The notes beneath the pieces were generated by a model, which did not search any database, was not told where the DNA came from, and saw only the letters and a list, made by a program, of their open reading frames with translations. A stretch of DNA of 64,000 nt from Pseudonocardia hydrocarbonoxydans. GTDB taxonomy: Bacteria > Actinomycetota > Actinomycetes > Mycobacteriales > Pseudonocardiaceae. Position numbers and translations under genes: made by a program. Below are positions 54,613-63,394 of this stretch, in pieces. Numbering within the stretch: position 1 is the first letter of the stretch; every line of letters starts with the position of its first letter. The stretch lies in the NCBI RefSeq assembly GCF_006539565.1, contig NZ_BJNG01000015.1, positions 124,001 to 188,000 on the forward strand, in the 5' to 3' direction.

Positions 54613-55053
54613 TCAGAGGCCGGGGAAGACCGGGATGGCCGGCGGGCTGCCGACCACGACCCGCCACCGGGCGCAGCGCAGCGTGCCCTCGGTGAGGGCG
54701 TCGAGGGCGGCCTGCCGCAGCGGGCGGTCGGTGGTGCGCTCCAGCACCGACCGCCAGGCGCCGAGCGCGTCGGTCTCCGCGACGACCGCGAGCGCGGCCG
54801 CCGACGCGGCGTCGACCACCGGCTGCGGGGTGGCGTAGGACGGCTGCGCCGACACCGCCCGGGCACCGATCTGCGACAGCGTCGTCTCCACCGCGGCCCG
54901 CAGCGTGCGGTGCGCCTCGGCGTCGTCGCGGGCCTGCGCCCGCTCCGCCGGGTCGAGGAACGCCACCGCGAGGCCGTAGCTCCACAGCGCGGCGTGCTCG
55001 GCGGCGAGCGCGGCCTGCAGGGCGTCGGTGGCCCCCTCGTCGATGACGCTCAC
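54613..55053 (-). CDS. DUF4439 ferritin-like protein
   Basis: 146 aa. A four-helix bundle protein: ALQAALAAEHAALWSYGLAVAFLD holds the Glu-x-x-x-Tyr-type positions, RDDAEAHRTLRAAVE follows, and the end is VFPGL. The family is found next to rimP in actinobacteria (Rv2844 in M. tuberculosis, as I recall). Metal binding is not established. The start GTG 55053 overlaps the stop of the upstream lipoprotein gene (GTGA), so the pair is coexpressed. Confidence 0.82.
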   Translation of the reverse strand: MSVIDEGATDALQAALAAEHAALWSYGLAVAFLDPAERAQARDDAEAHRTLRAAVETTLSQIGARAVSAQPSYATPQPVVDAASAAALAVVAETDALGAWRSVLERTTDRPLRQAALDALTEGTLRCARWRVVVGSPPAIPVFPGL

Positions 55054-55562
55054 CCGAGCACCGCCGCGTAGGTCGCGCAGCAGGCCGACACCGACGCGAC
55101 CAGCCCGGCGCGCTCGACCGGCAGGTCCAGCGCCGCCCCGGCCGCGGCGGCCGCGGAGGCCTCGACCGCGGAGCGCAGGGCGGGCAGCCCGGCATCGGCC
55201 GGGACGGGCGGCCCGGCGGGTGCCGGGGCCGGGGCGGAGGCCGGGGCGGGGTCGCCGGCCTGCCGGGCGACCTCCGCGTCGAGGGCGGCGGCGTGCGCGG
55301 TGCGCGCGTCGCGCAACGGGTCGACGCGCTCGGCGAGGCCCGGCTCGGCGGCCACGACGGCCGCGGCGAGCGCGGCGTCGGCGCGGGCGGCGTCGGCGAG
55401 GGCGACCAGCGGGTCGGGCCCGTCGTCGGCCATCGCCGAGCAGCCCGGGAGCGCGACGAGCACGACCGGCGCGAGGGCCAGTCCGGTGAGCACCCGGCGG
55501 CGCGACAGGGCACCGGGAGCCGGATCGGGGCCGGTGACGTCCGGCACCAGCCCTCGTGGCAC
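55050..55562 (-). CDS. Tat-exported alanine-rich lipoprotein (partner of DUF4439)
   Basis: 170 aa from GTG 55562. The N-terminus has a twin-arginine signal (LSRRRVLTGLALAPVVLVALPGC) ending in a lipobox. The mature part is Ala-rich and helical (DAARADAALAAAVVAAEPGLAERVDPLRDARTAHAAAL), with a Pro/Ala linker and a second helical hairpin, so it is probably also a bundle. It corresponds in position to Rv2843. Function is unknown. GAGGAG is 5 nt before the start. The divergent rimP promoter lies about 115 bp away. Confidence 0.75.
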   Translation of the reverse strand: MPRGLVPDVTGPDPAPGALSRRRVLTGLALAPVVLVALPGCSAMADDGPDPLVALADAARADAALAAAVVAAEPGLAERVDPLRDARTAHAAALDAEVARQAGDPAPASAPAPAPAGPPVPADAGLPALRSAVEASAAAAAGAALDLPVERAGLVASVSACCATYAAVLG

Positions 55563-55678
55563 GACCCCTCCTCGCCCCCCGGCGCCGCGTCGGCGCCGGA
55601 CGGCCGCCCATCCTGCCAGGCGCCGCGGCGGGCCCCGCCGCCGGAGCGCGCGGGGCCGGGGCACCCCGTGCGGCGCGC

Positions 55679-55684
55679 TACCCT
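55679..55684 (+). promoter_or_regulatory. -10 of the rimP-nusA-infB operon
   Basis: TACCCT, 65 nt before the rimP ATG; the leader carries AGGAG 5 nt before the start. Confidence 0.5.
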
Positions 55685-55749
55685 TGCTGGCCCGTCCGGC
55701 GCGGCCGACGGGGCCGCCGACCACGAGCCACCGACGTTCAGGAGACCGC

Positions 55750-56298
55750 ATGTCCACCCACCGGCCCGCGCAGCAGGGCACCCCGCTGCACGGCGTGCTG
55801 GAGCCCGTCGTCGTCTCGGCGGGGTTCGAGCTCGACGAGCTCGACGTCCACACCGTGGGCAGGCGGCACACCGTCCGGCTCGTGGTGGACGCCGACGCCG
55901 GTGTGGGGCTCGACGACATCGCGCGGGTCTCCCGTGCGGCGTCGGCGGAGCTGGAGCTGCACGAGGACCTGATCCCGGGCTCCTACACCCTGGAGGTCAC
56001 CTCCCCGGGGGTCGACCGGCCGCTGACGCTGCCCCGGCACTGGCGGCGCAACCGGCTGCGGCAGGTGCTCGTGCGGCTGGCCACCGGCGACACGCTGACC
56101 GCCCGCGTCGGCGACGCCGGTGAGGACTCCGTCGCGCTGCTGGTCGACGGCAGGCTCCGGGACGTGCGCTACGCCGACGTGGCCCACGCGGCCGTGCAGG
56201 TCGAGTTCCGCAGGCCCCCGGCCGCGGAGCTGCGCGCGCTCGGCGCCGACGAGGACACCACCGACGACGACACAACTGAAGACGAGGACGACTCATGA
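55750..56298 (+). CDS. rimP: Ribosome maturation factor RimP
   Basis: 182 aa. RimP assists assembly of the 30S subunit. The N-terminal domain has [33 protein letters not shown] and [19 protein letters not shown], then [16 protein letters not shown], the conserved block. The C-terminal SH3-like domain is followed by an acidic tail ([15 protein letters not shown]). The start ATG 55750 has AGGAG 5 nt upstream. The stop overlaps nusA (ATGA). It heads the conserved translation operon. Confidence 0.95.
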   Translation: MSTHRPAQQGTPLHGVLEPVVVSAGFELDELDVHTVGRRHTVRLVVDADAGVGLDDIARVSRAASAELELHEDLIPGSYTLEVTSPGVDRPLTLPRHWRRNRLRQVLVRLATGDTLTARVGDAGEDSVALLVDGRLRDVRYADVAHAAVQVEFRRPPAAELRALGADEDTTDDDTTEDEDDS

Positions 56299-57332
56299 AC
56301 GTCGACATCGCGGCTCTGCGCGCCATCGAGCGCGACAAGGACATCCCGTTCGAGACGGTGATCGACGCCATCGAGACCGCGCTGCTCACGGCCTACAAGC
56401 ACACCGACGGTCACGAGGCGCACGCCCGCGTCGACATCGACCGCAAGTCCGGCCTGGTCCGCGTCATGGCCCAGGAGCTGGGCGAGGACGGTGTGGTCGA
56501 CCGGGAGTGGGACGACACCCCCGAGGGTTTCGGTCGTATCGCCGCCACCACCGCCCGCCAGGTCATCCTGCAGCGGCTGCGCGACGCCGAGCACGAGCGC
56601 ACCTACGGCGAGTTCGCCACCAAGGAGGGCGAGATCGTCGCGGGGGTCGTGCAGCGCGACGCCCGCGCCAACGCCCGCGGTGTGGTGATCGTCTCCCTGG
56701 GCGGCCAGACCGAGGGCGTGCTGCCCGCGGCCGAGCAGGTGCCGGGCGAGGCCTACGCGCACGGCGAGCGGATCCGGTGCTACGTCGTGGGTGTGACGCG
56801 CGGAATGCGCGGCACCCAGATCACGTTGAGCCGCACGCATCCCAACCTGGTGCGCAAGCTGTTCGCCTTCGAGGTGCCCGAGTTGGCCGACGGCACGGTG
56901 GAGATCGTCGCCGTGGCCCGCGAGGCGGGGCACCGCTCGAAGATCGCGGTGCGCTCCACCGTCGCCGGGGTCAACCCCAAGGGCAGCTGCATCGGGCCGA
57001 TGGGCCAACGGGTGCGCGGCGTGATGAGCGAGCTGGCCGGAGAGAAGATCGACATCATCGACTGGGACGAGGACCCGGCCACGTTCGTGGGCAACGCGCT
57101 GTCGCCGTCGAAGGTGGTGTCGGTCAAGGTGATCGACGAGGCCACGCGGTCCGCGCAGGTCGTCGTCCCGGACTTCCAGCTCTCCCTGGCCATCGGCAAG
57201 GAGGGGCAGAACGCCCGGCTGGCCGCCCGGCTCACCGGGTGGCGGATCGACATCCGCAGCGACGCCGACCCGCGTGTGGTCGGCGACGGGGCGGCGCGGC
57301 AGGCCGGGTCCGAGTCGGAGTCGGTCGGCTGA
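56295..57332 (+). CDS. nusA: Transcription termination/antitermination factor NusA
   Basis: 345 aa. The N-terminal RNA-polymerase-binding domain begins [30 protein letters not shown]. The S1 domain has [35 protein letters not shown]1 and KH2 follow, with [10 protein letters not shown]...[21 protein letters not shown] and [32 protein letters not shown]. The C-terminal acidic repeats of E. coli are absent, as in other actinobacteria. It overlaps rimP by 4 nt. Confidence 0.97.
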   Translation: MNVDIAALRAIERDKDIPFETVIDAIETALLTAYKHTDGHEAHARVDIDRKSGLVRVMAQELGEDGVVDREWDDTPEGFGRIAATTARQVILQRLRDAEHERTYGEFATKEGEIVAGVVQRDARANARGVVIVSLGGQTEGVLPAAEQVPGEAYAHGERIRCYVVGVTRGMRGTQITLSRTHPNLVRKLFAFEVPELADGTVEIVAVAREAGHRSKIAVRSTVAGVNPKGSCIGPMGQRVRGVMSELAGEKIDIIDWDEDPATFVGNALSPSKVVSVKVIDEATRSAQVVVPDFQLSLAIGKEGQNARLAARLTGWRIDIRSDADPRVVGDGAARQAGSESESVG

Positions 57333-57371
57333 CCGGCTCCCGTCGTGGCAGCCGCCCGGGGGGCGGTGGGC

Positions 57372-57377
57372 TACACT
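57372..57377 (+). promoter_or_regulatory. Possible internal -10 before ylxR
   Basis: TACACT, 47 nt upstream of the ylxR GTG. Its only support is the hexamer. Confidence 0.3.
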
Positions 57378-57424
57378 CGGCCACGGTCCACGATCCGGGC
57401 CCGGCTCCCGCACGACGCACTCCG

Positions 57425-57733
57425 GTGCGCACCTGTGTCGGATGCCGGACGCGGGCGGGGGCCGACGATCTGCTGCGGGTCGTCGCGGAGGACGGGATGC
57501 TGATCCCGGACCCGCGCCGACGGCTCCCCGGCCGAGGTGCCTGGCTGCACCCCGATCCGGAGTGCCTCCACCGTGCCGAGCGGCGCTCGGCGTTCCCACG
57601 GGCGTTGCGCGTCCCGGGGCCGCTGGACACCGCCGGGGTCCGGGCGCATCTCCACCGCGCCGGGGCAGAGGTCAACGGGGTTCGGGACACACCCGGATCC
57701 GTCATCGAGGAGAGCAAGGTCGACCCGTCATGA
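57425..57733 (+). CDS. ylxR: YlxR-family RNA-binding protein
   Basis: 102 aa from GTG 57425. It has RTCVGCRTRAGADDLLRVV, then PDPRRRLPGRGAWLHPDPECL, the typical YlxR (DUF448) motifs, including GRGAW. The protein is a nucleoid- or RNA-associated factor of the nusA-infB operon. No Shine-Dalgarno precedes GTG 57425, and no other start is available in frame downstream of nusA. TACACT at 57372-57377 may be an internal promoter. The gap of 92 nt to nusA is long for this operon. Confidence 0.87.
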   Translation: MRTCVGCRTRAGADDLLRVVAEDGMLIPDPRRRLPGRGAWLHPDPECLHRAERRSAFPRALRVPGPLDTAGVRAHLHRAGAEVNGVRDTPGSVIEESKVDPS

Positions 57734-57826
57734 GCCAGTCGTGAAGATCGCACCATGAACGTGCTTCGACACTAGGTTCGAGGTCGAGCGGGACCAGCCG
57801 CCGGCCTCCGAGAAACAAGGAGTGCA

Positions 57827-60800
57827 GTGGCAGGCAAGGCCCGTGTGCACGAGCTCGCGAAAGAGCTCGGCATCTCCAGCAAGCAGGTCCTCAGCAAGCT
57901 GCAGGACCTCGGCGAGTACGTGAAGTCGCCGTCCTCCACCGTCGAGGCGCCGGTCGCCCGCAAGCTGCGGGAGTCGGTGTCCGGCGGAGGCGGCGGTGGC
58001 GGCCGCCCGCGCGGCGGCCCGGCCGCCCCGTCGGCCGTCCCCGGCCCGCCCCGTTCCGGTGGCGTGCCCGGGCCCCGGCCCGGCCCGCGACCCGCCGCAC
58101 CGGCGGCGCCCGCGGCCCCCGCCGCGCCCGCCACCCCGGCGGCTCCCGCCGCACCGGCGGCGGAGAGCGCCCCCACCACCCCGGCCGCACCCCGTCCGGG
58201 TGGCGCCGGCCCGCGTCCCGGCCCCCGGCCCGGCCCGGCCGCGACGCCGGAGCCGATCCGGTCCGAGTCCCCCGTCGCCGGGAACACCCCGGCGCCGCCC
58301 GCGGCCCGGCCCGGGCCGCAGGCCCGCCCGGAGCGGGCCCGCCCCGCCGAGCAGCGACCGGCCGCGGCCGACGCCGGTTCCGCCGTCGTCCCGCCCAAGC
58401 CGTCCGGCCCGCGTCCGGGCCCGCGCACGCCGCGCGTCGGCAACAACCCGTTCGGCGTCGGGTCCGGGGCACCGCCCCGCCCGGCCGCACCGCGTCCCGG
58501 CCCGCCCGCCCAGGGCGACCGGCCGGCGGCCGCGGGTCCGCCCGCACAGGGTGAGCGACCGGCCCCCGGCCAGGGCGGTCCCCGTCCCGGTGCTCCCGGT
58601 CAGGGCGGTCCCCGTCCCGGTGGTCCGCGTCCCGGCGGCCCGCGCCCGCCCAGCCCGGGCAACATGCCCCCGCGCCCGAACCCCGGCATGATGCCGGCGC
58701 GTCCGGCCGGTGGGCGCCCGGCGCCCGGTGGCCGTGGTGGTCCCGGCGGCCGACCCGGTGGTCCGGGCGGACGTCCGGGTGGTCCCGGCGGTCGTCCCGG
58801 TGGTCCCGGCGGCGGTGGCGGTTTCCGTCCCGGCGGCGGTGGCCCCGGTGGCGGTGCCCCCGCGGGCGGTGGCTTCCGCGGTGGACCCGGTGGCGGCGGT
58901 GGCCGTCCCGGTGGCCCGCGCGGTCGCGGCGGTGCCGCGGGTGCGTTCGGCCGTCCCGGTGGGCCGGTGCGCAAGGGGCGCAAGTCCAAGCGCGCGAAGC
59001 GCCAGGAGTTCGAGTCGATGCAGGCCCCGTCGGCCGGCGGCGTCCGCCTGCCCCGGGGCAACGGCGAGACGATCAAGCTCGCCCGCGGCGCGTCGCTGAC
59101 CGACTTCGCGGACAAGATCGGCGCCAACCCGGCGTCGCTCGTGCAGGTGCTGTTCCACCTCGGTGAGATGGTCACCAACACGCAGTCGGTGTCCGACGAG
59201 ATCCTCGAGCTGCTCGGCAGCGAGATGAACTACGTCGTGCAGGTCGTCAGCCCCGAGGAGGAGGACCGCGAGCTGCTCGACAGCTTCTCCATCTCCTACG
59301 GCGAGGACGCGGGCGGGGAGGACGACCTGGTCGTCCGGCCGCCGGTCGTCACCGTCATGGGTCACGTCGACCACGGCAAGACGCGCCTGCTCGACACGAT
59401 CCGCAAGGAGAACGTGATGGGCGGGGAGGCCGGTGGCATCACCCAGCACATCGGCGCCTACCAGGTCGTCACCGAGCTGGAGGGCTACGAGCGCCCGATC
59501 ACCTTCATCGACACCCCGGGTCACGAGGCGTTCACCGCCATGCGTGCCCGTGGCGCGAAGTCCACGGACATCGCGGTGATCGTGGTCGCCGCCGACGACG
59601 GCGTCATGCCGCAGACGGTGGAGGCCATCAACCACGCCCAGGCGGCCGACGTGCCGGTGGTCGTGGCGGTCAACAAGATCGACAAGGAGGGCGCGAACCC
59701 GGACAAGATCCGGCAGCAGCTCACCGAGTACAACCTGGTGGCCGAGGAGTACGGCGGCGACACGATGTTCGTCGACATCTCCGCCAAGCAGGGCACCAAC
59801 ATCGACCAGCTGCTCGAGGCGATCCTGCTCACCGCGGACGCCTCGCTGGACCTGCGGGCCAACCCGAACATGGAGGCCCAGGGCGTCGCGATCGAGGCCC
59901 ACCTCGACCGCGGCCGCGGCCCGGTGGCCACGGTGCTGGTGCAGCGCGGCACGCTGCGCGTCGGCGACTCGATCGTCGCGGGCGACGCCTCCGGGCGCGT
60001 CCGGCGGATGTTCGACGAGCACGGCGAGGACATCACCGAGGCCTACCCGTCGCGCCCCGTCGCGGTGGTCGGCTTCACCTCGGTGCCCGGCGCGGGCGAC
60101 ACGTTCCTCGTCGTCGACGAGGACCGCGTGGCCCGGCAGATCGCCGACCGCCGGCGGGCGCGCGAGCGCAACGCCGAGCTGGCGAGCCGTCGCAAGCGCG
60201 TGTCGCTCGAGGACCTCGACGCCGCGCTGAAGGAGACCAACCAGCTCAACCTGATCATCAAGGGTGACAACTCGGGAACCGTCGAGGCTCTCGAGGACGC
60301 GCTCATGAAGATCGAGGTCGGCGACGACGTCGAGCTGCGCGTGATCCACCGCGGTGTCGGTGGCATCACCGAGGGCGACATCAACCTCGCCATCGCCGAC
60401 AACGTCATCGTCCTGGGCTTCAACGTCCGGGCCGAGGGCAAGGCGACCGAGCTGGCCAACCGCGAGGGCGTGGAGATCCGGTACTACTCCGTGATCTACC
60501 AGGCGATCGACGAGATCGAGCAGGCTCTCAAGGGCATGCTCAAGCCCGAGTACGAGGAGGCCGTCCTCGGCCACGCGGAGGTCCGCCAGGTCTTCCGTTC
60601 CTCGCGCTTCGGCTCGATCGCCGGCTGCCTGGTGATGGACGGGATCATCCGTCGCAACGCCAAGGCCCGGTTGCTGCGCGACAGTGTCGTCGTGGCCGAG
60701 AACCTGTCCATCAACTCGCTGCGGCGGGTCAAGGACGACGTGGTCGAGGTCCGCGAGGGCTTCGAGTGCGGTCTTACGCTCGGCAACTTCAACGACATCA

Positions 60801-60853
60801 AGGACGGCGACATGATCGAGACCTACGAGCTGCGCGAGAAGCCACGCGCGTAG
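57827..60853 (+). CDS. infB: Translation initiation factor IF-2
   Basis: 1008 aa from GTG 57827 with AAGGAG 5 nt upstream. IF-2 places fMet-tRNA on the 30S subunit and drives subunit joining. The N-terminus has the IF2N motif [30 protein letters not shown], then about 330 residues of Pro/Ala/Gly/Arg low-complexity sequence, a second IF2N module, and the GTPase core: [38 protein letters not shown]. Domains II to IV follow ([69 protein letters not shown]). The coding G/C-rich run 58600-58960 looks like a repeat but is in frame. Confidence 0.98.
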   Translation: MAGKARVHELAKELGISSKQVLSKLQDLGEYVKSPSSTVEAPVARKLRESVSGGGGGGGRPRGGPAAPSAVPGPPRSGGVPGPRPGPRPAAPAAPAAPAAPATPAAPAAPAAESAPTTPAAPRPGGAGPRPGPRPGPAATPEPIRSESPVAGNTPAPPAARPGPQARPERARPAEQRPAAADAGSAVVPPKPSGPRPGPRTPRVGNNPFGVGSGAPPRPAAPRPGPPAQGDRPAAAGPPAQGERPAPGQGGPRPGAPGQGGPRPGGPRPGGPRPPSPGNMPPRPNPGMMPARPAGGRPAPGGRGGPGGRPGGPGGRPGGPGGRPGGPGGGGGFRPGGGGPGGGAPAGGGFRGGPGGGGGRPGGPRGRGGAAGAFGRPGGPVRKGRKSKRAKRQEFESMQAPSAGGVRLPRGNGETIKLARGASLTDFADKIGANPASLVQVLFHLGEMVTNTQSVSDEILELLGSEMNYVVQVVSPEEEDRELLDSFSISYGEDAGGEDDLVVRPPVVTVMGHVDHGKTRLLDTIRKENVMGGEAGGITQHIGAYQVVTELEGYERPITFIDTPGHEAFTAMRARGAKSTDIAVIVVAADDGVMPQTVEAINHAQAADVPVVVAVNKIDKEGANPDKIRQQLTEYNLVAEEYGGDTMFVDISAKQGTNIDQLLEAILLTADASLDLRANPNMEAQGVAIEAHLDRGRGPVATVLVQRGTLRVGDSIVAGDASGRVRRMFDEHGEDITEAYPSRPVAVVGFTSVPGAGDTFLVVDEDRVARQIADRRRARERNAELASRRKRVSLEDLDAALKETNQLNLIIKGDNSGTVEALEDALMKIEVGDDVELRVIHRGVGGITEGDINLAIADNVIVLGFNVRAEGKATELANREGVEIRYYSVIYQAIDEIEQALKGMLKPEYEEAVLGHAEVRQVFRSSRFGSIAGCLVMDGIIRRNAKARLLRDSVVVAENLSINSLRRVKDDVVEVREGFECGLTLGNFNDIKDGDMIETYELREKPRA

Positions 60854-60860
60854 CCGGTCA

Positions 60861-60888
60861 CGGGGTGCGGGCGCAGGCCCGCACCCCG
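60861..60888 (+). terminator. Perfect 12-bp hairpin after infB
   Basis: CGGGGTGCGGGC (60861-60872), loop GCAG, GCCCGCACCCCG (60877-60888). It begins 7 nt after the infB stop and ends 17 nt before ylxP. Without a T-run it may be a terminator, or a processing/pausing site that lowers expression of the downstream genes. Confidence 0.65.
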
Positions 60889-60905
60889 GTCTCGCCGGAG
60901 GTGGG

Positions 60906-61199
60906 ATGTACGTCGGTGCGGTCGAGTTCGACGTCCTGCTCGGGGACGTCCACTCGCTGAAGGAGAAGCGCTCGCTGGTGCGGCCCCTGGTGGCCGAGCT
61001 GCGGCGCCGGTTCGAGGTGGCCGCCGCGGAGGCGGGCCACCGGGACCTGCACCGGCGGGCGCTGATCGGCGTGTCCTGTGTGGCCGCCGACCACGACCAC
61101 GTGGTCGAGGTGCTGGACCGGTGCGAGCGGCTCGTCGCCGCCCGCCCGGAGCTCGAACTGCTCGCGGCCCGGCACCGGATGCTCGGCCCCGAGGATTGA
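60906..61199 (+). CDS. YlxP-like DUF503 protein
   Basis: 97 aa. It has the conserved block [62 protein letters not shown], typical of DUF503 proteins between infB and rbfA. It is related to ribosome function by position, with activity unknown. GGAGGTGGG ends directly before the start, and its stop lies 14 nt before rbfA. Confidence 0.9.
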   Translation: MYVGAVEFDVLLGDVHSLKEKRSLVRPLVAELRRRFEVAAAEAGHRDLHRRALIGVSCVAADHDHVVEVLDRCERLVAARPELELLAARHRMLGPED

Positions 61200-61213
61200 A
61201 CAGGAGTGCGGAC

Positions 61214-61663
61214 ATGGTGGACCAGGCACGCGCCCGTCGGCTCGCGAAGCGGATCTCGCAGATCGTGGCCGGAGCGCTGGAGAGCGAGATCAAGGACCCG
61301 CGGCTGAAGCGGGTGACGATCACCGACACCCGCGTGACGGGCGACCTGCAGGAGGCCACGGTCTTCTACACCGTTCTCGGCGAGACCGTCGACGAGGACC
61401 CCGACACCGCGGGGGTCGCGGCCGCACTGGCCAGTGCCACGGGCGTGCTGCGCTCGAAGGTCGGCGCCGGCACCGGCGTGCGGCGCACCCCGTCGCTGAC
61501 GTTCGTCGCCGACGTGGTTCCCGACGAGTCGCGCCGCATGGAGGAGCTGCTCGCCCGCACCCGCGAGTCCGACGCCGAGGTGGCGCGGCTCGCCGCGACG
61601 GCCCGGCCCGCCGGCGACCCCGATCCGTACCGCGTGCCGCGGGAGCGTGACGACGAGGAGTGA
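61214..61663 (+). CDS. rbfA: 30S ribosome-binding factor RbfA
   Basis: 149 aa. RbfA is a KH-like factor that binds the 30S subunit near helix 1 during late 16S maturation. Seen: [50 protein letters not shown] and a variant of the [25 protein letters not shown] motif. The C-terminal tail is acidic/basic and specific to actinobacteria. ATG 61214 has CAGGAG 7-9 nt upstream. Confidence 0.95.
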   Translation: MVDQARARRLAKRISQIVAGALESEIKDPRLKRVTITDTRVTGDLQEATVFYTVLGETVDEDPDTAGVAAALASATGVLRSKVGAGTGVRRTPSLTFVADVVPDESRRMEELLARTRESDAEVARLAATARPAGDPDPYRVPRERDDEE

Positions 61664-61734
61664 CGACGGTGCGGGGGATCGACGTCACCGGTGCGTCGGG
61701 GCGTCGCAATGGGGTCGGATCGCCGGAACACGGC

Positions 61735-61740
61735 TACCCT
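61735..61740 (+). promoter_or_regulatory. Candidate -10 of nrnA
   Basis: TACCCT lies 36-42 nt before GTG 61777, in the 113-bp gap after rbfA; TAACCCT follows 12 bp later as an alternative. Confidence 0.35.
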
Positions 61741-61776
61741 CCGTCGTAACCCTGTTCCGATCTGGAGGGACCGTAC

Positions 61777-62760
61777 GTGGTCGCCGACCCCGTCCGGGTG
61801 GCCGCCGCGCTGCTCGGGGACGCCTCTGACGTCACCCTGCTCGCGCACGTCCAGCCCGACGCCGACTCGCTGGGCAGCGCGCTCGCTCTGGGCATCACGC
61901 TGCGCAGGCGCGGGGTCGGGGTGCGGGTCTCGTTCGCGACGCCCGACGCCGTCCCCGAGACACTGCGCCCGCTCGACGTCCTGGGCCTGGTCGTGCCGCC
62001 CGAGGCGCTGCCGCGACGGCCGGCGCTGCTGGTGGTCTGCGACGCCGCGGAGCCGTCCCGCCTGGGCGACCTGCGCGGGCTGCTCGACACCGCGGGCACC
62101 ACGGTGATGATCGACCACCACGCGTCCAACCCGGGGTTCGGCGACGTCCAGGTCCTCGACCCGGCGGCCGAGGCCACCGCCGTGCTCGCCCACGCGGTGA
62201 TCCGCGCCATGGGCGCCCCGCCGGACGCCGACGTCGCCCGCTGCCTCTACGCGGGCCTGGTCACCGACACCCGCGGGTTCCGCACCGCGGGCGCGGGCGC
62301 CCACCGGATGGCGGCCGAGCTGATCGAGGCCGGGGTCGACGCGGAGGCGCTGGTCCGCCCGATCATGGACACCCACCCGCACGCCTGGCTCGCGGTACTC
62401 GGGTCCGCGCTCGGCCGGTGCGTGCTGGACCCGGCGGCGGCGGGTGGGCTCGGGCTGGCCTGGACCAGCGTCGGCGCGGCCGACGTCTCGCGGTTCCGGG
62501 TGGAGGAGGTCGACGGGGTCGTCGACGTCGTCCGCACCACCGCGGAGGCCGAGGTGGCGGCCGTCCTGAAGCAGGTGGGCGACCGGCGCTGGTCGGTGTC
62601 GCTGCGCTCGCACGGCTCCGTCGACGTGGCGGCGGCGGCCGGGCGGATCGGCGGCGGCGGGCACCGGGCCGCGGCCGGGGTGACGCTCGACGGGACCGAG
62701 GAGGACGTCCTGCGCCTGCTGCGCGGGGCGCTGGAGCCCGCCGTGCCGATCGCGGGCTGA
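61777..62760 (+). CDS. nrnA: DHH-family nanoRNase/pAp phosphatase NrnA-like
   Basis: 327 aa. NrnA hydrolyses short oligoribonucleotides and 3'-phosphoadenosine 5'-phosphate, and in mycobacteria (Rv2837c) also acts on cyclic dinucleotides. The DHH motif is VMIDHHASNPGFG. The metal-binding HVQPDADSLGSALAL, VVCDAAEPSR and GLVTDTRGFR are present. The C-terminal DHHA1 domain includes GRIGGGGHRAAAG. GTG 61777 has GGAGGG 6 nt upstream. A promoter with TACCCT near 61735 may serve it. Position after rbfA and before dinF matches mycobacteria. Confidence 0.94.
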   Translation: MVADPVRVAAALLGDASDVTLLAHVQPDADSLGSALALGITLRRRGVGVRVSFATPDAVPETLRPLDVLGLVVPPEALPRRPALLVVCDAAEPSRLGDLRGLLDTAGTTVMIDHHASNPGFGDVQVLDPAAEATAVLAHAVIRAMGAPPDADVARCLYAGLVTDTRGFRTAGAGAHRMAAELIEAGVDAEALVRPIMDTHPHAWLAVLGSALGRCVLDPAAAGGLGLAWTSVGAADVSRFRVEEVDGVVDVVRTTAEAEVAAVLKQVGDRRWSVSLRSHGSVDVAAAAGRIGGGGHRAAAGVTLDGTEEDVLRLLRGALEPAVPIAG

Positions 62761-62764
62761 CGGT

Positions 62765-62770
62765 TACCGT
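62765..62770 (+). promoter_or_regulatory. Leaderless -10 of the methyltransferase gene
   Basis: TACCGT, 6 nt, GTG 62777. It starts 4 nt after the nrnA stop. Confidence 0.55.
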
Positions 62771-62776
62771 GCACCG

Positions 62777-63394
62777 GTGAGTGCCGACGCCCCCGCCCCC
62801 CGCAGCTCCGACGCCCGCCGCGCCTTCCTGTCCGCGGCCCTGCGCCGCCCGGCCACGATGGGGGCGGTGGCGCCGAGCTCGGAACGGCTGGCCACGGTGC
62901 TGGCCTCGGTCGTGCCGCGCTCCGGAGCGCCGGTCGTCGTCGAGCTCGGGCCCGGCACGGGCGCGGTGAGCGCCGTGATCGCCCGCCGGCTCCCGCCCGG
63001 CGGGCGGCACCTCGCCGTCGAGCTGGACCCGGCGATGGTCGACTACCTGCGCCGCACCCGCCCCGGCCTGGAGGTCGTGCCCGGCGACGCCCGCGACCTG
63101 GGCAAGCTGCTGGCCGACCAGGGGGTCGACCACGTCGACGCGATCGTCTGCGGCCTGCCGTGGGCGCTGTTCGACGACGCCGCGCAGACCGCGGTGCTCA
63201 CCGAGATCGGCCGCGCCATCGGCGACACCGGCGCGTTCACGACGTTCGCCTACGTGCAGGGCATGGCGCTGCCCGCGGCGCACCGCTTCCGGGCGCGCCT
63301 GCGCGGCGCGTTCGAGGAGGTGCTGGTCAGCGCCACGGTGTGGCGCAACGTGCCGCCCGCGTTCGTGTACGTGTGCCGCCGTCCCGTTGGCTGA
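62777..63394 (+). CDS. SAM-dependent methyltransferase (phospholipid N-methyltransferase-like)
   Basis: 205 aa. It opens RRAFLSAALRRPATMGAVAPSSERLATVLA, as in PmtA-like and rRNA-dimethylase-like enzymes, then motif I VVVELGPGTGAVSAVIAR, motif II HLAVELDPAMVDYL, and motif IV VDAIVCGLPWALF. The order (FLxxxxxxPxxxGAxxPSS, ELGxGTG) is that of bacterial phosphatidylethanolamine N-methyltransferases, but the substrate is not certain. The start GTG 62777 follows the leaderless hexamer. Its end overlaps the dinF start by 8 nt. Confidence 0.85.
   Translation: MSADAPAPRSSDARRAFLSAALRRPATMGAVAPSSERLATVLASVVPRSGAPVVVELGPGTGAVSAVIARRLPPGGRHLAVELDPAMVDYLRRTRPGLEVVPGDARDLGKLLADQGVDHVDAIVCGLPWALFDDAAQTAVLTEIGRAIGDTGAFTTFAYVQGMALPAAHRFRARLRGAFEEVLVSATVWRNVPPAFVYVCRRPVG

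Noticed and set aside
58600..58960. Repeat-like GGTCCCGGCGG runs resembling a repeat array
   Set aside because: They are the in-frame Gly/Pro/Arg-rich linker of IF-2, with no spacer structure and no cas genes.
57728..60574. 948-codon minus-strand frame
   Set aside because: It is antisense to infB, whose motifs are intact; its translation is compositionally biased.
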